Of a stretch of DNA of 64,000 nt, positions 35,901 to 45,500 are shown in pieces. The notes below the pieces were generated by a model, which saw only the letters and a program-made list of their open reading frames with translations, searched no databases and was not told where the DNA came from. Position numbers and translations under genes: made by a program. The stretch is from contig NC_054743.1 in NCBI RefSeq assembly GCF_018143015.1, positions 33,009,934 to 33,073,933 on the forward strand, in the 5' to 3' direction. Source of the DNA: Lytechinus variegatus. Its lineage: Eukaryota; Echinodermata; Echinoidea; Temnopleuroida; Toxopneustidae. Every line of letters begins with the position of its first letter. Within the stretch, counting starts at the first letter, position 1.

Positions 35901-38717
35901 TACTTTTCCGTACATATCCGTGTTAATAACCAGTTAACTCCGTACTCACTCCGGGAATGCTAGGAAAATACAAATTTGGCACCCCAGATCATCACGGACT
36001 GAGATCCGTGATGATCCGTGTTGCATCCGTGAAGGTGTAAAAGGGGCTTTAGTATACCAGCTAAAAGAGCAGACTCTAAGCTTTGTAATGATAGTGATTT
36101 GTCCATTAAGTTATGATAAATCATCGAAAAATCTCGGTTTCGTTTGTTGTGTGGGACGCACTTTATACAGAAAGAATGATCAACTTAGGGTTCAAAAACA
36201 TGTTCTGTTTAAATCATGTTAAGGCATTCATTTATCATAAATGTTCGACTACCGGATATAACATAAATCGATTTCCTCCCATTAAGAGAACTAATTTGAA
36301 TTGAAGCAGCACGTTAAAAATAATTAACCAAAATCTTGTTTCTATGTGGCATGAAAACAAAAAAAACAATAATTTATTCAATTAACGTTTTTCAACATCA
36401 TCCTCGTCGTGGTTATTTTAATTTCTGAATTTTAAAGGGGAATGAAACCTTTGGAACAAATAGGCTTGTATCGAAAAAGAAAAATCAAAGAATAAGTACA
36501 AAGAAAGTTTGAGACAAAATGGACAAATAATACGAAAGTTATGAGCATTTTAATATTGCAATCACTAATGCCATGGAGATCCTCCCATTGGCAATGCGAC
36601 AAGGATGTGTGATGTCACATGTGAACAACTTTCCCTTTGATGGACTATAAAATACCCTCAAAATGTCTCTTTTTGCTTTTTCTTATGGCGATACAAACTC
36701 TTTATCCATGATGTATTCTTTAAAAATCTGTATTACATGCCCTCCTAGAGAAAGAACACATGATCTACTGATATATATGATAAAAGAGGCAGTTTATGTG
36801 AAATATATACTAAAGTAATGGGGACAGTTGTTCACAAGTGACGTCACACAACTTTGTCGCATTGCCATAGCATTAGTGATCGCAATATTCAAATGCTCAT
36901 AACTTTCTTATTATTTGTCCGATTGATCTGTTTCTTTAATTTGTCTGTTTTCAGACATGCTATCTTGTTCCAAAGGTTTCATTCTCCTTTAAATCAATCA
37001 GAGCTTTAGGCCTATACAACCGTATTTTGTTTAAACTTAGCTTTTTTTCAGATGGCTAACATAGGAGGCGCCATATAACGGGGTGGGGCGTCATTTTTGT
37101 TCTCATTTGAATAGCAGGGTTAATTATATAGTTTCACGACCCTGACCTTTCTGTTCTAACTCGTATCTACTTTCTGCCTTGTTTCCTTTTATTTCTATTT
37201 AACCTGCCCCTACAGCACGATAATATCACACGATACACCGGCATCTGCCAGTGAATTGAAAATTGCCATGGTTATCAGCGAGCAAGATAATTTTGCAACT
37301 TTTAAGATTCAAATAGCCTTCCAATTGGTTCTCTGCTCTGCCTCTTTTTTTTAACCAAAAACAAAACTTTTCATATCAGTTGGATTCCCCATTAAAGAGA
37401 AAATAAAACTATAAATACGGTTCTTCTTTTTTAATTTCATTTTTGGAAGTCGGATTGGTAGACCTACAGGCATTTAATTTGTTTACTGATTTCTACTTAT
37501 TGTATCAATTTAAGGGCAGGTTTTATGAATAAAGTATTGAAGTGGAACGTCAGTTGCCATGGTGTCATGGCGGGCTGGTTTTAAACAGAGTCGCACCTGA
37601 CGATCGTCTGTACACATTTTGGCTCGACTGAAAAATAGATTGCAAGCAATCATCCCGATAGCAGCCATTTTCTCCTTTGAGAAACACACGCTTTCATTCC
37701 GGGTTCATTTTGTTTAGAACCAGGCCGCCATGACACCATGGCAACTGACGTCATCGCTTCGGTACTCTATAGCCTGCTGCCTGCATGTTGTCAATTCCCA
37801 TTCGTAGGAATCAGGGGTGACCCTTCCCCGGACAGCCATGAGGAGACGCCATCCTGATTCAGCCGATGATGAAGACGATATCAGCTCCGGTAGGGAGTCG
37901 TACAGTATCGGGAACATCAACTCGACGACGAGGAGGGAGAAAAAGGCAAAGATGAAGAGTCGACGTCAGCGCCATGAGGCCCACAAACGGGTCATTCTTA
38001 TGGGTATGTAGTTGCCTTTTCGACTCGTTACACCTAAAGTATGTAGGTTCATAGGTTCTACCACTGTCCTTTAGCCGAGGGCCTGGACTCCCAATAGTTC
38101 AAAGACCCGCAAATCTTATTAGAATGTCAAATTATATCACAAATCTTGATTTAAATCAGAAGAACAGTTTCCTCGCCCTAAATATCGCTTCATTCCCACG
38201 TGAAAGTTTGACCCGTACGCCATGTTAAACATGTTCGATTCATTATTTAATTGTTTATTTTCAGTGACTCGTGGCTATGCCAAGCTATGCCAACGGGTGA
38301 CGCAAGAACGGTGGACATTAAATCACTAATTTATGTCAGATGTCAAAATAAAAATGACAGATACTACTTTTGTATATTCAAAATGACTGAGGTTAGCATG
38401 TTTTTGCGCTTTCCTTCATTGTATTTTTTGAAATATTTTTTACTGATATTTTCTCCATGTGCTTATTCTCCCACCCCTCTTCTCCAGGAGCGCTGCTTGT
38501 TTTCACGACTGTCATCTGCTGGACTCCATATTTGTTGTATCATTCAAACTTCATCCGGGTTAGAGAGGCAGAGGGATATTGGTTTGGTGTTTTCACTATG
38601 TGGTTAGGCTACTGCAACGCCCTCTTGGATCCTCTCATCTATGCCCTCCTCAACAGACGAGTCAGGAATGAACTGTGGAAGCTAAAAAGAAAGACATTTG
38701 CACGTTGCCAATCCTGA
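26894..38717 (+). CDS. Class A GPCR, gene 1 (five exons, 393 aa)
   Basis: Assembled as 26894-26994, 33434-33647, 34366-34806, 37808-38003 and 38488-38717, with GT..AG at every junction and intron phases 2, 0, 0, 1. The product is a seven-helix plasma-membrane receptor. It has N-glycosylation sites at N12 and N22, N46 (1.50), SVAD with D75 (2.50), C104 (3.25), DRL at 128-130 in place of DRY, W154 (4.50), C178 in loop 2, P201 (5.50), CWTP at 328-331, DPLIY at 365-369 and a basic helix 8. Position 3.32 is Ser and 7.43 is Tyr, so it is neither an amine receptor nor an opsin. Loop 3 is long and basic (exon 4). The ligand is unknown. A tandem paralogue follows at 42455-53818. Introns hold a LINE and several MITEs. 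Confidence 0.85.
27204..27265. repeat. Perfect 13-bp hairpin with a duplicated half
   Basis: ACCTAAGTTAATG and CATTAACTTAGGT flank a 5-base loop (27204-27234). A 29-bp stretch from 27199 is repeated directly at 27237-27265. It lies in intron 1 of GPCR 1. Confidence 0.75.
28529..29580 (+). pseudogene. LINE endonuclease region, frameshifted
   Basis: An acidic leader (from 28529) is followed in another frame by an apurinic-type endonuclease. Visible motifs are LLHMNIRSI, LTETWLS, GGGAALY, IIYRTPNS, VMGNFNID and ITDHYLI. The motif expected to be GDFN has lost its Asp. The frame stops at 29580 in the endonuclease-to-RT linker, where the sister LINE reads on. Confidence 0.8.
29791..31379 (+). pseudogene. 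LINE reverse transcriptase, frameshifted
   Basis: Contains the RT blocks KVIPLFKKGD, NYRPISLLSS, FGFRQKHST, FLDFSKAFDTINH, CGVPQGSLLGPLLF and the catalytic FADD. A frameshift near 31050 moves the C-terminal thumb-like part to another frame (31041-31379). Stops between 29580 and 29791 separate it from the endonuclease. Confidence 0.85.
31511..32371. mobile_element. MITE with 20-bp perfect ends, nested in the LINE
   Basis: Both ends are perfect inverted copies of GGGGAAGGCGGGGTAAGTTG, and TA is duplicated (31509-31510 and 32372-32373). Removing the element and one TA lets the LINE reading frame continue into its conserved W-N-S-L block. Inside, words like GGCTCAACTTGCCCC recur at 31697-31760, 31962-32000 and 32331-32360, echoing the termini. 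The TA duplication suits the Tc1/mariner group. No transposase. Confidence 0.9.
32899..32942 (+). other. LINE 3' UTR stem-loop
   Basis: GAGGGGTCCAC pairs with GTGGACCCCTC around a loop containing AAGC-TTT-GCTT, itself able to form a short inner stem. The same structure recurs at 44672-44715 and 54333-54372 with compensating base changes. It is probably the site recognised by the element's own reverse transcriptase. Confidence 0.7.
33434..33647 (+). CDS. GPCR 1 exon 2 (TM1-TM2)
   Basis: Acceptor ATCACATCAG and donor AAA|GTAAGT. Encodes TM1 (with FN at 45-46), the loop KSPHN, TM2 (SVADLG) and the extracellular approach to TM3 ending VCK. It is exactly 71 whole codons after the split one, the same as exon 2 of GPCR 2. 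Confidence 0.88.
33648..34365. other. GPCR 1 intron 2
   Basis: AT-rich. The stretch 33800-34160 contains arm-like words of the MITE class (GATTAAAACTGGATATAAA, GAAAGTTATGGAATTTT) but no complete element. It ends in the acceptor TATTCTCACCTTCAG. Confidence 0.5.
34366..34806 (+). CDS. GPCR 1 exon 3 (TM3-TM5)
   Basis: 147 codons in phase 0 at both ends. Covers TM3 with DRL, TM4 (SLSWLVG), extracellular loop 2 with C178, TM5 (TLPCLVAVYVVI) and the start of loop 3. Donor GAA|GTGAGT. Overlapping antisense ORFs are shadows. Confidence 0.9.
34935..36163. mobile_element. Diverged mariner-type MITE (element B family), interrupted
   Basis: The right end TGTGGGACGCACTTTATA and internal words (ACTCCGTCATGCATGAAGTC, CTCATGCGTGAATAAGG) match element B at 5229-6046. 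The left end is eroded, so the start is approximate. It is split by the element at 35347-36048. It lies in GPCR 1 intron 3. Confidence 0.65.
35347..36048. mobile_element. MITE with 3-bp target duplication and word-biased interior
   Basis: Starts AGCCCCTTTTACACCTTCAC and ends in its inverted copy, with about 40-bp arms differing at one or two sites. TTA is duplicated (35344-35346 and 36049-36051), which suits PIF/Harbinger. The interior is dominated by TCCGTGT, CATCCGGG and CCGGGACTACCG words on both strands. No coding sequence. It is nested in the preceding MITE. Confidence 0.82.
36436..36988. mobile_element. piggyBac-like MITE with TTAA target
   Basis: AGGGGAATGAAACCTTTGGAACA at the left is mirrored by TGTTCCAAAGGTTTCATTCTCCT at the right, within arms over 100 bp long. 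TTAA flanks it at 36432-36435 and 36989-36992. It lies in GPCR 1 intron 3. Confidence 0.86.
36993..37547. other. GPCR 1 intron 3, plain part
   Basis: AT-rich intron sequence. No element or exon recognised. Confidence 0.5.
37548..37751. mobile_element. Short foldback next to GPCR 1 exon 4
   Basis: ACGTCAGTTGCCATGGTGTC..GCTGGTTTTAAAC at the left is mirrored by GTTTAGAACCAGG..GACACCATGGCAACTGACGT at the right. The arms are about 45 bp around a 110-bp spacer. The right arm ends 57 bp before exon 4. Confidence 0.8.
37808..38003 (+). CDS. GPCR 1 exon 4 (intracellular loop 3)
   Basis: Acceptor CCCATTCGTAG and donor ATGG|GTATGT. 65 codons plus one base encode an acidic then basic stretch (SADDEDD, REKKAKMKSRRQRHEAHKR) leading into TM6, the usual G-protein coupling region. 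Confidence 0.85.
38004..38487. other. GPCR 1 intron 4
   Basis: AT-rich, ends in a pyrimidine tract and TCTCCAG. No further feature seen. Confidence 0.6.
38488..38717 (+). CDS. GPCR 1 exon 5 (TM6-TM7, C-terminus)
   Basis: Acceptor CTTCTCCAG. Encodes ALLVFTTVICWTPYLLYH, TM7 with GYCNALLDPLIYALLN and helix 8 RRVRNELWKLKRK, ending at a TGA. The cytoplasmic tail is short and has no obvious palmitoylation Cys close to helix 8. Confidence 0.9.
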
Positions 38718-38850
38718 ATATTTTTGTCGATTTTAATATGTAAGCTCTTTAATTAGGAACATACTACATTATTATATTAAACTTGACGTGCCAACAGAGA
38801 AGCCGTCACTACAATGAAATTTTGATGTCTGACAATATATAAACTCCTCA

Positions 38851-39200
38851 AAAAAAGTTTGGAAATCTGATTTTGATCGAAAATCCCTCCTTGATTTTAG
38901 TAAAAATAGATATGTAATTAATATCAATGAATAGAGCATTTATTTTTTTTATAAAATGATACTCGACATGATATGATTATGGTTCACAATGGAGGTGCAG
39001 TGCTTTGAAATGTAAGGCAAGGTCAAAATTCAAAAGTTGCAAAATGACACAATATTGAAAGTCACTGTTCCTTTTCCCGTGGTGATGAGTGAGTTCCTGA
39101 GCGTTTTTTTTTTACTTTGATCGATCATTCCTCATCGGTTTTTAGTGAAAATCAATGTGTAATTTATATAAATGAATAGATCATTTCATTTTCTTTAAAA
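38851..39200. mobile_element. Mariner-like MITE fragment with internal duplication
   Basis: Starts AAACTCCTCAAAAAAAGTTTG, a terminus type common to mariner MITEs. A block near 38895-38960 (TTAGTAAAAATAGATATGTAA) recurs in diverged form near 39135-39205. The second terminus was not found. Confidence 0.5.
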
Positions 39201-39205
39201 TGATA

Positions 39206-39590
39206 TCCTAAAGCAGGGGTTCTCAAACTTTTTCTTTGTAGGGCCAGATTAGACTCCAAGTAAACCTGAAAGGGCCAGGGTGAAGTGGATACTTAAAAAA
39301 AAAATGTGCGCGAAGTGCAAAGACCCTTGCGGTCGGGTTCCTAGATGCTTTCTTGTGCAATCTTGCCCTTATTTTGGGAGCATTTTAATCCAACAAATTT
39401 ATAACAGTCTCATATGTTTTGACTGTCATTACTTTTATTACGGTTAGGTCTAACTTGGATACACAATTTAATCATATTGAGCTATGTTTCATATTGTGAC
39501 TTAAAAATGATTAAAAAAACCCATCAGAGTCTCGCGGGCCGGATCAAGAAGCTCCAAGGGCCGGATCCGGCCCTTGGAACTTATAAAGTT
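39206..39590. mobile_element. hAT-like MITE, right end lost
   Basis: CAGGGGTTCTCAAACTTTTT at the left and GGGCCGGATCAAG..GGGCCGGATCCGGCCC towards the right are familiar hAT non-autonomous features. The expected closing inverted repeat is missing, so it is truncated. Confidence 0.6.
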
Positions 39591-40071
39591 GGGAGTTGGG
39601 AGAAAATAATGGCCAAACACAGATTTCCAAATTTTTTGAGGGGTTTATATTCCACTCATCATAGATTGTTATCATGATGGTAAATTTGTTGTTCCATTCT
39701 TTATAATCATTGTAATTCAGAAATTGTCAATGTATTAATAATGCTTTCTTACAACGTGTTACCTTCTTAAGTTTTATCCTTTTTTAATGTTGCTATGTTT
39801 GAATTGTTTAATTTCATTTATCTCGTTTATATACGCAAGAGAATCATCTCCAAAGAATACTGATAGGCCTGCCGCCTATTAAAAATGTACTGCGTGTAAT
39901 TATCTTCAACAGCGTACTTCTTTGAAGACTCAGTTTAATGTTTTGTTGAATGATGAATTGATATTTTTTGTAAAATATTGTGATTAACTAAAAAATATTC
40001 CCCAATTTTAAGAGTACACACAAATTTAACTCTTCTACATGTATAATTCACACTTTGATATAATAATAATG
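39591..40071. other. Intergenic, no gene seen
   Basis: AT-rich sequence between GPCR 1 and a SINE cluster. No polyadenylation signal for GPCR 1 could be assigned with confidence. Confidence 0.5.
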
Positions 40072-40348
40072 ATAGGCATTTATATAGCGCCATCTATCTA
40101 GAAATATTCTATTCCGAGGCGCGTTGTTATTATCATTATTACCCCGGCCTTAGCTCGAGCTGCCTTTCAGCGCTCATGCATTCAAGGAATTAGTCCTGCC
40201 GGGTACCCATTCACCTCACCTGGGTTGAGTGCAGCACAATGTGGATAAATTTCTTGCTGAAGGAAATTACGCCATGGCTGGGATTCGAACCCACACGACC
40301 TTCTGTTTCAAAGTTAGAAGACTGATCCACTGGGCCACAACGCTCCAC
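40072..40348 (-). mobile_element. tRNA-derived SINE with ATT tail, minus strand
   Basis: Minus-strand order: tRNA-like head (GGCCCAGTGGATCAGTCTTC, B box GGTTCGAATCC), body TGCTGCACTCAACCCAGGTG with GGTACCCGGCAGGAC, and a tail rich in ATTATT. The same family as 60822-61082. Confidence 0.82.
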
Positions 40349-40713
40349 ATAGGTTCTCTCATTTACACCTCGTCTGTGTTGTGCTTTTGCTTATATCACT
40401 GTTTTTGTGAATTAAGGGAAATTTTAAGAGATCACAAATTTCTTATTTCACAACTGATTTCAACTTTCAATTGTCAGTCCTTCTGACTATCCCCTTCCCA
40501 CCCCCCTTATACTCCCTCGTTTGTCATTCAGTCTATATTCCCCCCTTAAATGCACCCTCGCTCTTCACCCCCCATTCCTCCACTTTATCATAGTTACCTT
40601 TGTAACGATATATTTGTACTTCGTGCGTTGCACATTAAGTTTTTTGATACCTTGTTCATATACATGTTTTTATTTGAACACAAGTGTGTATATATCCTCA
40701 CGATATGTCTGCT
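40349..40713. other. Intergenic, no gene seen
   Basis: Pyrimidine-rich non-coding DNA between two SINEs. Confidence 0.5.
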
Positions 40714-40905
40714 GTTTCTCTGGGCGTTGTGGTGTGCGCCTGTAATCCAAGCTATGTGGGGAAGTTACAAATTGATGCAGCGGTTCGAGGTTCGAGTCCT
40801 GGTCACGTCTTTCGGATGGTGACGTTAAAGGTCGGTCCCAGACGTAAATAATCATATCTGATTGATACACGTCTGACAAAACTCAAATACACACACATGT
40901 TTCTC
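40714..40905 (+). mobile_element. SINE with a 7SL RNA-like head
   Basis: The head GGGCGTTGTGGTGTGCGCCT then GTAATCCAAGCTATGTGGGG parallels the conserved 5' domain of 7SL RNA (GGGCG..GTGCCTGTA.TCCCAGCTA..GGGAGG). A pol III B box GGTTCGAGTCC lies at 40789-40799. The body TTTCGGATGGTGACGTTAAA, GGTCGGTCCC is of the type shared by several invertebrate SINEs. The tail is CA-rich. A 48-bp head fragment also occurs at 12111-12158. A tRNA origin for the head is the alternative. Confidence 0.65.
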
Positions 40906-40949
40906 TGATGTGTGAATGAACAGTGTATATCGTTGGCAACATTATGTCG

Positions 40950-41100
40950 GAAGCGCCGTGGCCGAGTGGTCTAAGGCGACGACTAGACATCTGAAGGTCC
41001 GTGGTTCGATCACGGCCCCGGCACATTTGTCCGTGAGCAAGGCGTTTAATCGACAGTGCTCTTTTATCCTGTATTGAAATAAATGGAAACGCTATGGCAT
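40950..41100 (+). mobile_element. tRNA-derived SINE, partial
   Basis: Head GCCGTGGCCGAGTGGTCTAA (A box), GTGGTTCGATCACGG (T-arm with B box) and CCCCGGCAC, then the typical SINE continuation GTGAGCAAGGCGTTTAATCG. The acceptor stem does not pair properly, so this is not a functional tRNA gene. The body is truncated. Confidence 0.7.
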
Positions 41101-42454
41101 TCTTTGAAATAGGTGTGGACTAAACCAGTAAGAAGAGTGATATGGGACGCAATGATGAATCTCCAATTTCCTCCTTTTCATTACATAGTACATTCTTTCA
41201 GTTTCAGAAGCATTTCTTTGAAATCCGACAACGAAAATCAAGCAAGCATTAAAAAAAACAGATTCCATAATTATAAATATAGTAAAAGTAGTAATCTCTT
41301 ATAAAAAAAACATACAGAATCAGTTTTCCCCTAATTTGTCTGCTAATGTACTCAAAACACTAGAACAAAACTTGTGTTTTCGAATTATGCGAAGGTAGCG
41401 TAAAAATTATTAATAAGTATGTAATGTGTCTTAATATGATACACAGTTGCTTGTGATGAATACTTGCCGGTTTTATTTGATTGATATTTACTTAAAGGTA
41501 ATTATATTAATAATACTAGTAATAACGATTATAGTGATAATAATATTGAAAAAAAGAAAATTGTGATAATAATGATGAAGATAATAATATCAATAAAAGT
41601 ATTAATAATATTCAGTGGCGTAAGTACGGAGGGGGGGGACACGTGCCCCCCCCATCAGCTGGCAAAAAATAGGGAGAAGAGAGAAAAAGAGGAGGAAGGA
41701 AAAACGAAGTAAGGGAAGAAGAAACTATTATATATATATTATACATGTATTATGCTATCATATCATATTATATTACATAAGAAATATTATTTATGGAAAG
41801 AATTTGCTTAGGGTCTGTGGGTTCATCACTCCTTGTGCTCCCATTTGTCTGTTAAATAAGATAAATAATCTTGTTCGAGGGGTTTAAATAGAACTAAAAC
41901 ATCCCGTTTTCAAGTCAATATACTCCAAAATATATTTCCTCACACCTCGAGTTTTTATTATTTTAAGTAGTGACAAAAATGCTTCCTTGTCATAATTACT
42001 TAAGGTGATTGCCTACTTTAAGGTATGAATACATGTCATCTCTACCCTGGTTCTAGCAAAAATAATAATTATCATGACTTTACCCAGGGTAGACACATAT
42101 AAATTCTCTCATTTATTAAATTAAACTCTGAGCCTATTTAAAGAAATGACTTTCTAACTACCATATCATAATCACCAAGACTGATTAGATGATTACAAAG
42201 AAACTGACTTTGTGGTGACATTTTTATACACCGAAACAAGAAGCGATACTGTACGTCACATGTCATGATTATTTAATTAAGAGAGAGATTTGGCACGAAA
42301 ATTGGCCAGCTCAATGGCATTGGACAGATATTGATATAAACAGCTTGCGCTTAATAGACCCAGCCTTGTTTCGCATCAGCAAACGTAATTAAATATGTAT
42401 TCATGTTAAAAGATATACTGGAAAATATATATAGGAGTGATTTCTTCATCCGCC
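41101..42454. other. Intergenic upstream of GPCR 2
   Basis: AT-rich with ATA/ATT microsatellites (41500-41610). A possible transposon end CAGTGGCGTAAGTACGG followed by a G-run and GTGCCCCCCCC lies at 41616-41653. A TATATATA word sits just 20-30 bp before the GPCR 2 start codon, which is too close for a normal TATA box unless the leader is very short. No gene. Confidence 0.45.
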
Positions 42455-42579
42455 ATGGAATCGACAATTTATCCTATTACCATCACATTGGAGCCCGATC
42501 CAACAGATGAGGACAGTTACCATGGTTACAAATCGAGTGAAGATTTGGGGATAGCAGATGAGGTTCTCCAGTCCATCAG
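42455..42579 (+). CDS. GPCR 2 exon 1 (N-terminus)
   Basis: Starts at CCGCCATGG, an ideal initiation context. 41 codons plus AG, then the donor AG|GTAAAT. Rich in Asp/Glu (EPDPTDEDSY). Frame and phase join exon 2. Confidence 0.8.
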
Positions 42580-45500
42580 GTAAATACCCCCCCCCACCAC
42601 CTCCTGATTTCGATTGGTATAGGAAGAGCAGATCCGGGGTGGATTTCATGGAATCATGGGAATAAATCCCAGGGGGACACAATATCAAATGTCCCCTACT
42701 ATTTTTGGTCTTTACATGACGGTAAGAAATACATCATTCAAAATCGAAATCAAACATGTCATTTGAGACGAAATGAGCTAACTTGTTTTCTTTTGTTTTG
42801 CTTGTCAAATTTATTTTGGTTGAAATGACCTCACATTTGTTTTTTGTTTTGCTTGTCAAATTTTCCGGCCCCTGGTCCCCCTACCTTTGGGAAGAGATTT
42901 CCGCCCTTGCGAAGAATATTCTGCTCTTCACGTATATATCAATCCTAGTCAAAGTCTTACCTTTTCCAAAGGAAACAACCCCCCCCCCCCGATCCATGTT
43001 GCAATACAGGAAGTTCCCAGTCTCAGGTAAATACCCTCTCCCCTTCTGATATCGATTGGTATAGCAAGGGCAGATCCGGGGTGGATTTCATTAATGAATT
43101 AAATTGATAATATCAAAAAATATTCTGCCCTTTACGTATATATTAATCCTAGTCAAAGTCTTACCTTTTCCAAAGAAAACAACCCCCCCCTCCATGATGC
43201 AGTGTAGAAAGTTCCCAGTATCAGATTTTTTTTTATAATGGTATGGTAATTAGTATTTTTTTCTCGTTCTAACCAATGAGTGTTTGCACCCCGACGCAGA
43301 AATGGATTCAAGCACGCAGCAAATGTATTGAAAAGGACCTTCCGTGAAATAACAGCTGGGAGGCTTTGTCGAAAAATGGTGAACCGGAGCAGTAGTGTCG
43401 TCCTACGTTTTGCAAATACGTCAAGAGTCCAGGGCGAAACTGATGTTTTGATTCACCAATATCCGAAAAAAAACACTATTTGGTTGCTCTTTGTCATGAA
43501 GGGCATTAGGAAATATATTCGTTGTTTCTTAAATTTTGTCTAGAGACAAAACTACCTACTGTACCAGTTTAGAGCGCTATGGGACCCAATTGTAATTTGC
43601 ACTACATATATACACTCTAAAAACAAATCAGTCAAAAACGACTAGTTAATGGGGTCAGCTGTGTGCAACTGTTATTCTAGTCATATTTGACTATTTTCTA
43701 GTCATATTTTACTAGAACAGAGTTATTTCTGACTAGAATATATGTCAGAAATGTGAATATCAGTGATTGCCATATCAGTTGCTCCCAGCTGACTACTGGT
43801 CTAGTCAGTTTGACTGATTTGTTTTAAGAGTATAGATCGAAGTTGCGTGTTATCATTTTCATTTTTTTACACAGTCTAATATTGATCATGACGGGATCCT
43901 TACTCTTCAATACCTTCACTATCGTCATAATTCTTCGAGTGAGGTCTCTGAGGATCATTCCTCACAACCTTCTCATCGTAAGCCTGGCAATTGCAGACCT
44001 GGGAGTGGTCCTCTGCAGTATGGTATTTTCCCTCGTCTCTGTCTTTGATAAAGGGTTCTTTCTGAGCTCTCACCGAAGTGTTTGCATGGTAAGAGTCAAC
44101 AGGGGTTTGTGTATTTGCCATATATAATCGTTTAAAAGAGAAGACCATTGGAAACGTTGATAGTCTTCCCTACGAAGGGAAATCTTCGTATCATGCATTA
44201 AAAGTTTGATCGAAAATGGACAAGAACTAAAAAGTTATGAATATTTGAATCGCAAAATCACCCAATGCTTGCAGATACGAAAACAATGGGAAAGGTTAGT
44301 CTGGTTGTCATTGAGAGATGCTGTGACGTAAATTTACTTTTTCCTCGTGTCCATTGCTCACGATACGGGAAATTAAAATTTCTTATACACTTTACATCGA
44401 TAGTTTTGGTTCTGAATTTCAGGTGAACTTTATGATTTAAGCCTAAAGTCAATTCAATTCAATTCAATTTTATTTATTTCACTTCCATCAAACAAAAACA
44501 AATTGTATACCATATATATAAAAATAAGTATTTGTATCCATTGCAAAGAAACAAAAATAATAATACATATGTTGTGAAAAAAAAAAAAAAACTTACACGA
44601 TTTGGGCAACACATTGGAGGTTTTAAATAAGTATACTATTTTTCAATAGAAATTAAATTAAGATGGAAATGGAGGGACCCACTAAAAAGCAATGCTTGTA
44701 CAATGTGGGCCCCTCAAAAATAGATAACAAAACCATTAACAGAGTACAAATACAGACATATGTAATCAAATGAGAAAAAAATAAATGAGAAATACTCACA
44801 AAATATAAAATACGAAGATATCAAAAAATATAGTGTGTATAGGACAAAACAAATCGTCCTAAAATATATCCACCCTTCCCACCCCCCAAAAAAAAAGAAA
44901 AGAGAAAGGGGAGAATGCCCTGAGAAGATGGATGGGTGCTGCTAAACGTAGGTAGAACACATGCCATCGTGGACTCAAGCAAACTGGATTCAATGTGTAT
45001 AAAAGGAGAAAAAAATATATAAAATGACCTGGAAAGAATAAAATGCGCGAAAAATGTGATTGATGCCGTAAATAAATGAGCGGTAGGAAGGCGGATAAGC
45101 GGACAGGAAAGAGAAAAAAGAAGAGAGGATAGACACAAATAATATATGAGGTTAAAAACCGAGCACAATTGGGAAGGACTTGTGTCAGATTTTTTTTTTT
45201 TTTCAATTAAAAAAAGGGATGATTTATGTTTTAATTATAGTCTTTATAGTAAAAATGATGACTAACCTCTTGACAGAGATGATGAATAAGATTTAATTTG
45301 AGGATACATTATAAGATTTTAATAGAGATAATTTGAATTTAGTCTTAAAAGAGTTCAAAGATTTTGCAGTTCTTAAATCATTATGAAGTGAGTTCCATAA
45401 CTTCGGTCCCTCATATATAAATGTGTTCTGAGCCAGCAAAGTTCTTAGAAGTGGTAAATGGAATTCGCCCAATCGCCTTGTTGGATAGTTATGAATGGAT

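Noticed and set aside
40950..41025. Possible tRNA-Ser/Leu gene
   Set aside because: A and B boxes are present, but the acceptor stem does not pair and a SINE body follows.
44821..45206. Two 115-codon minus-strand ORFs rich in Phe and Leu
   Set aside because: They lie in the AT-rich 3' UTR of the antisense LINE and overlap each other in different frames.
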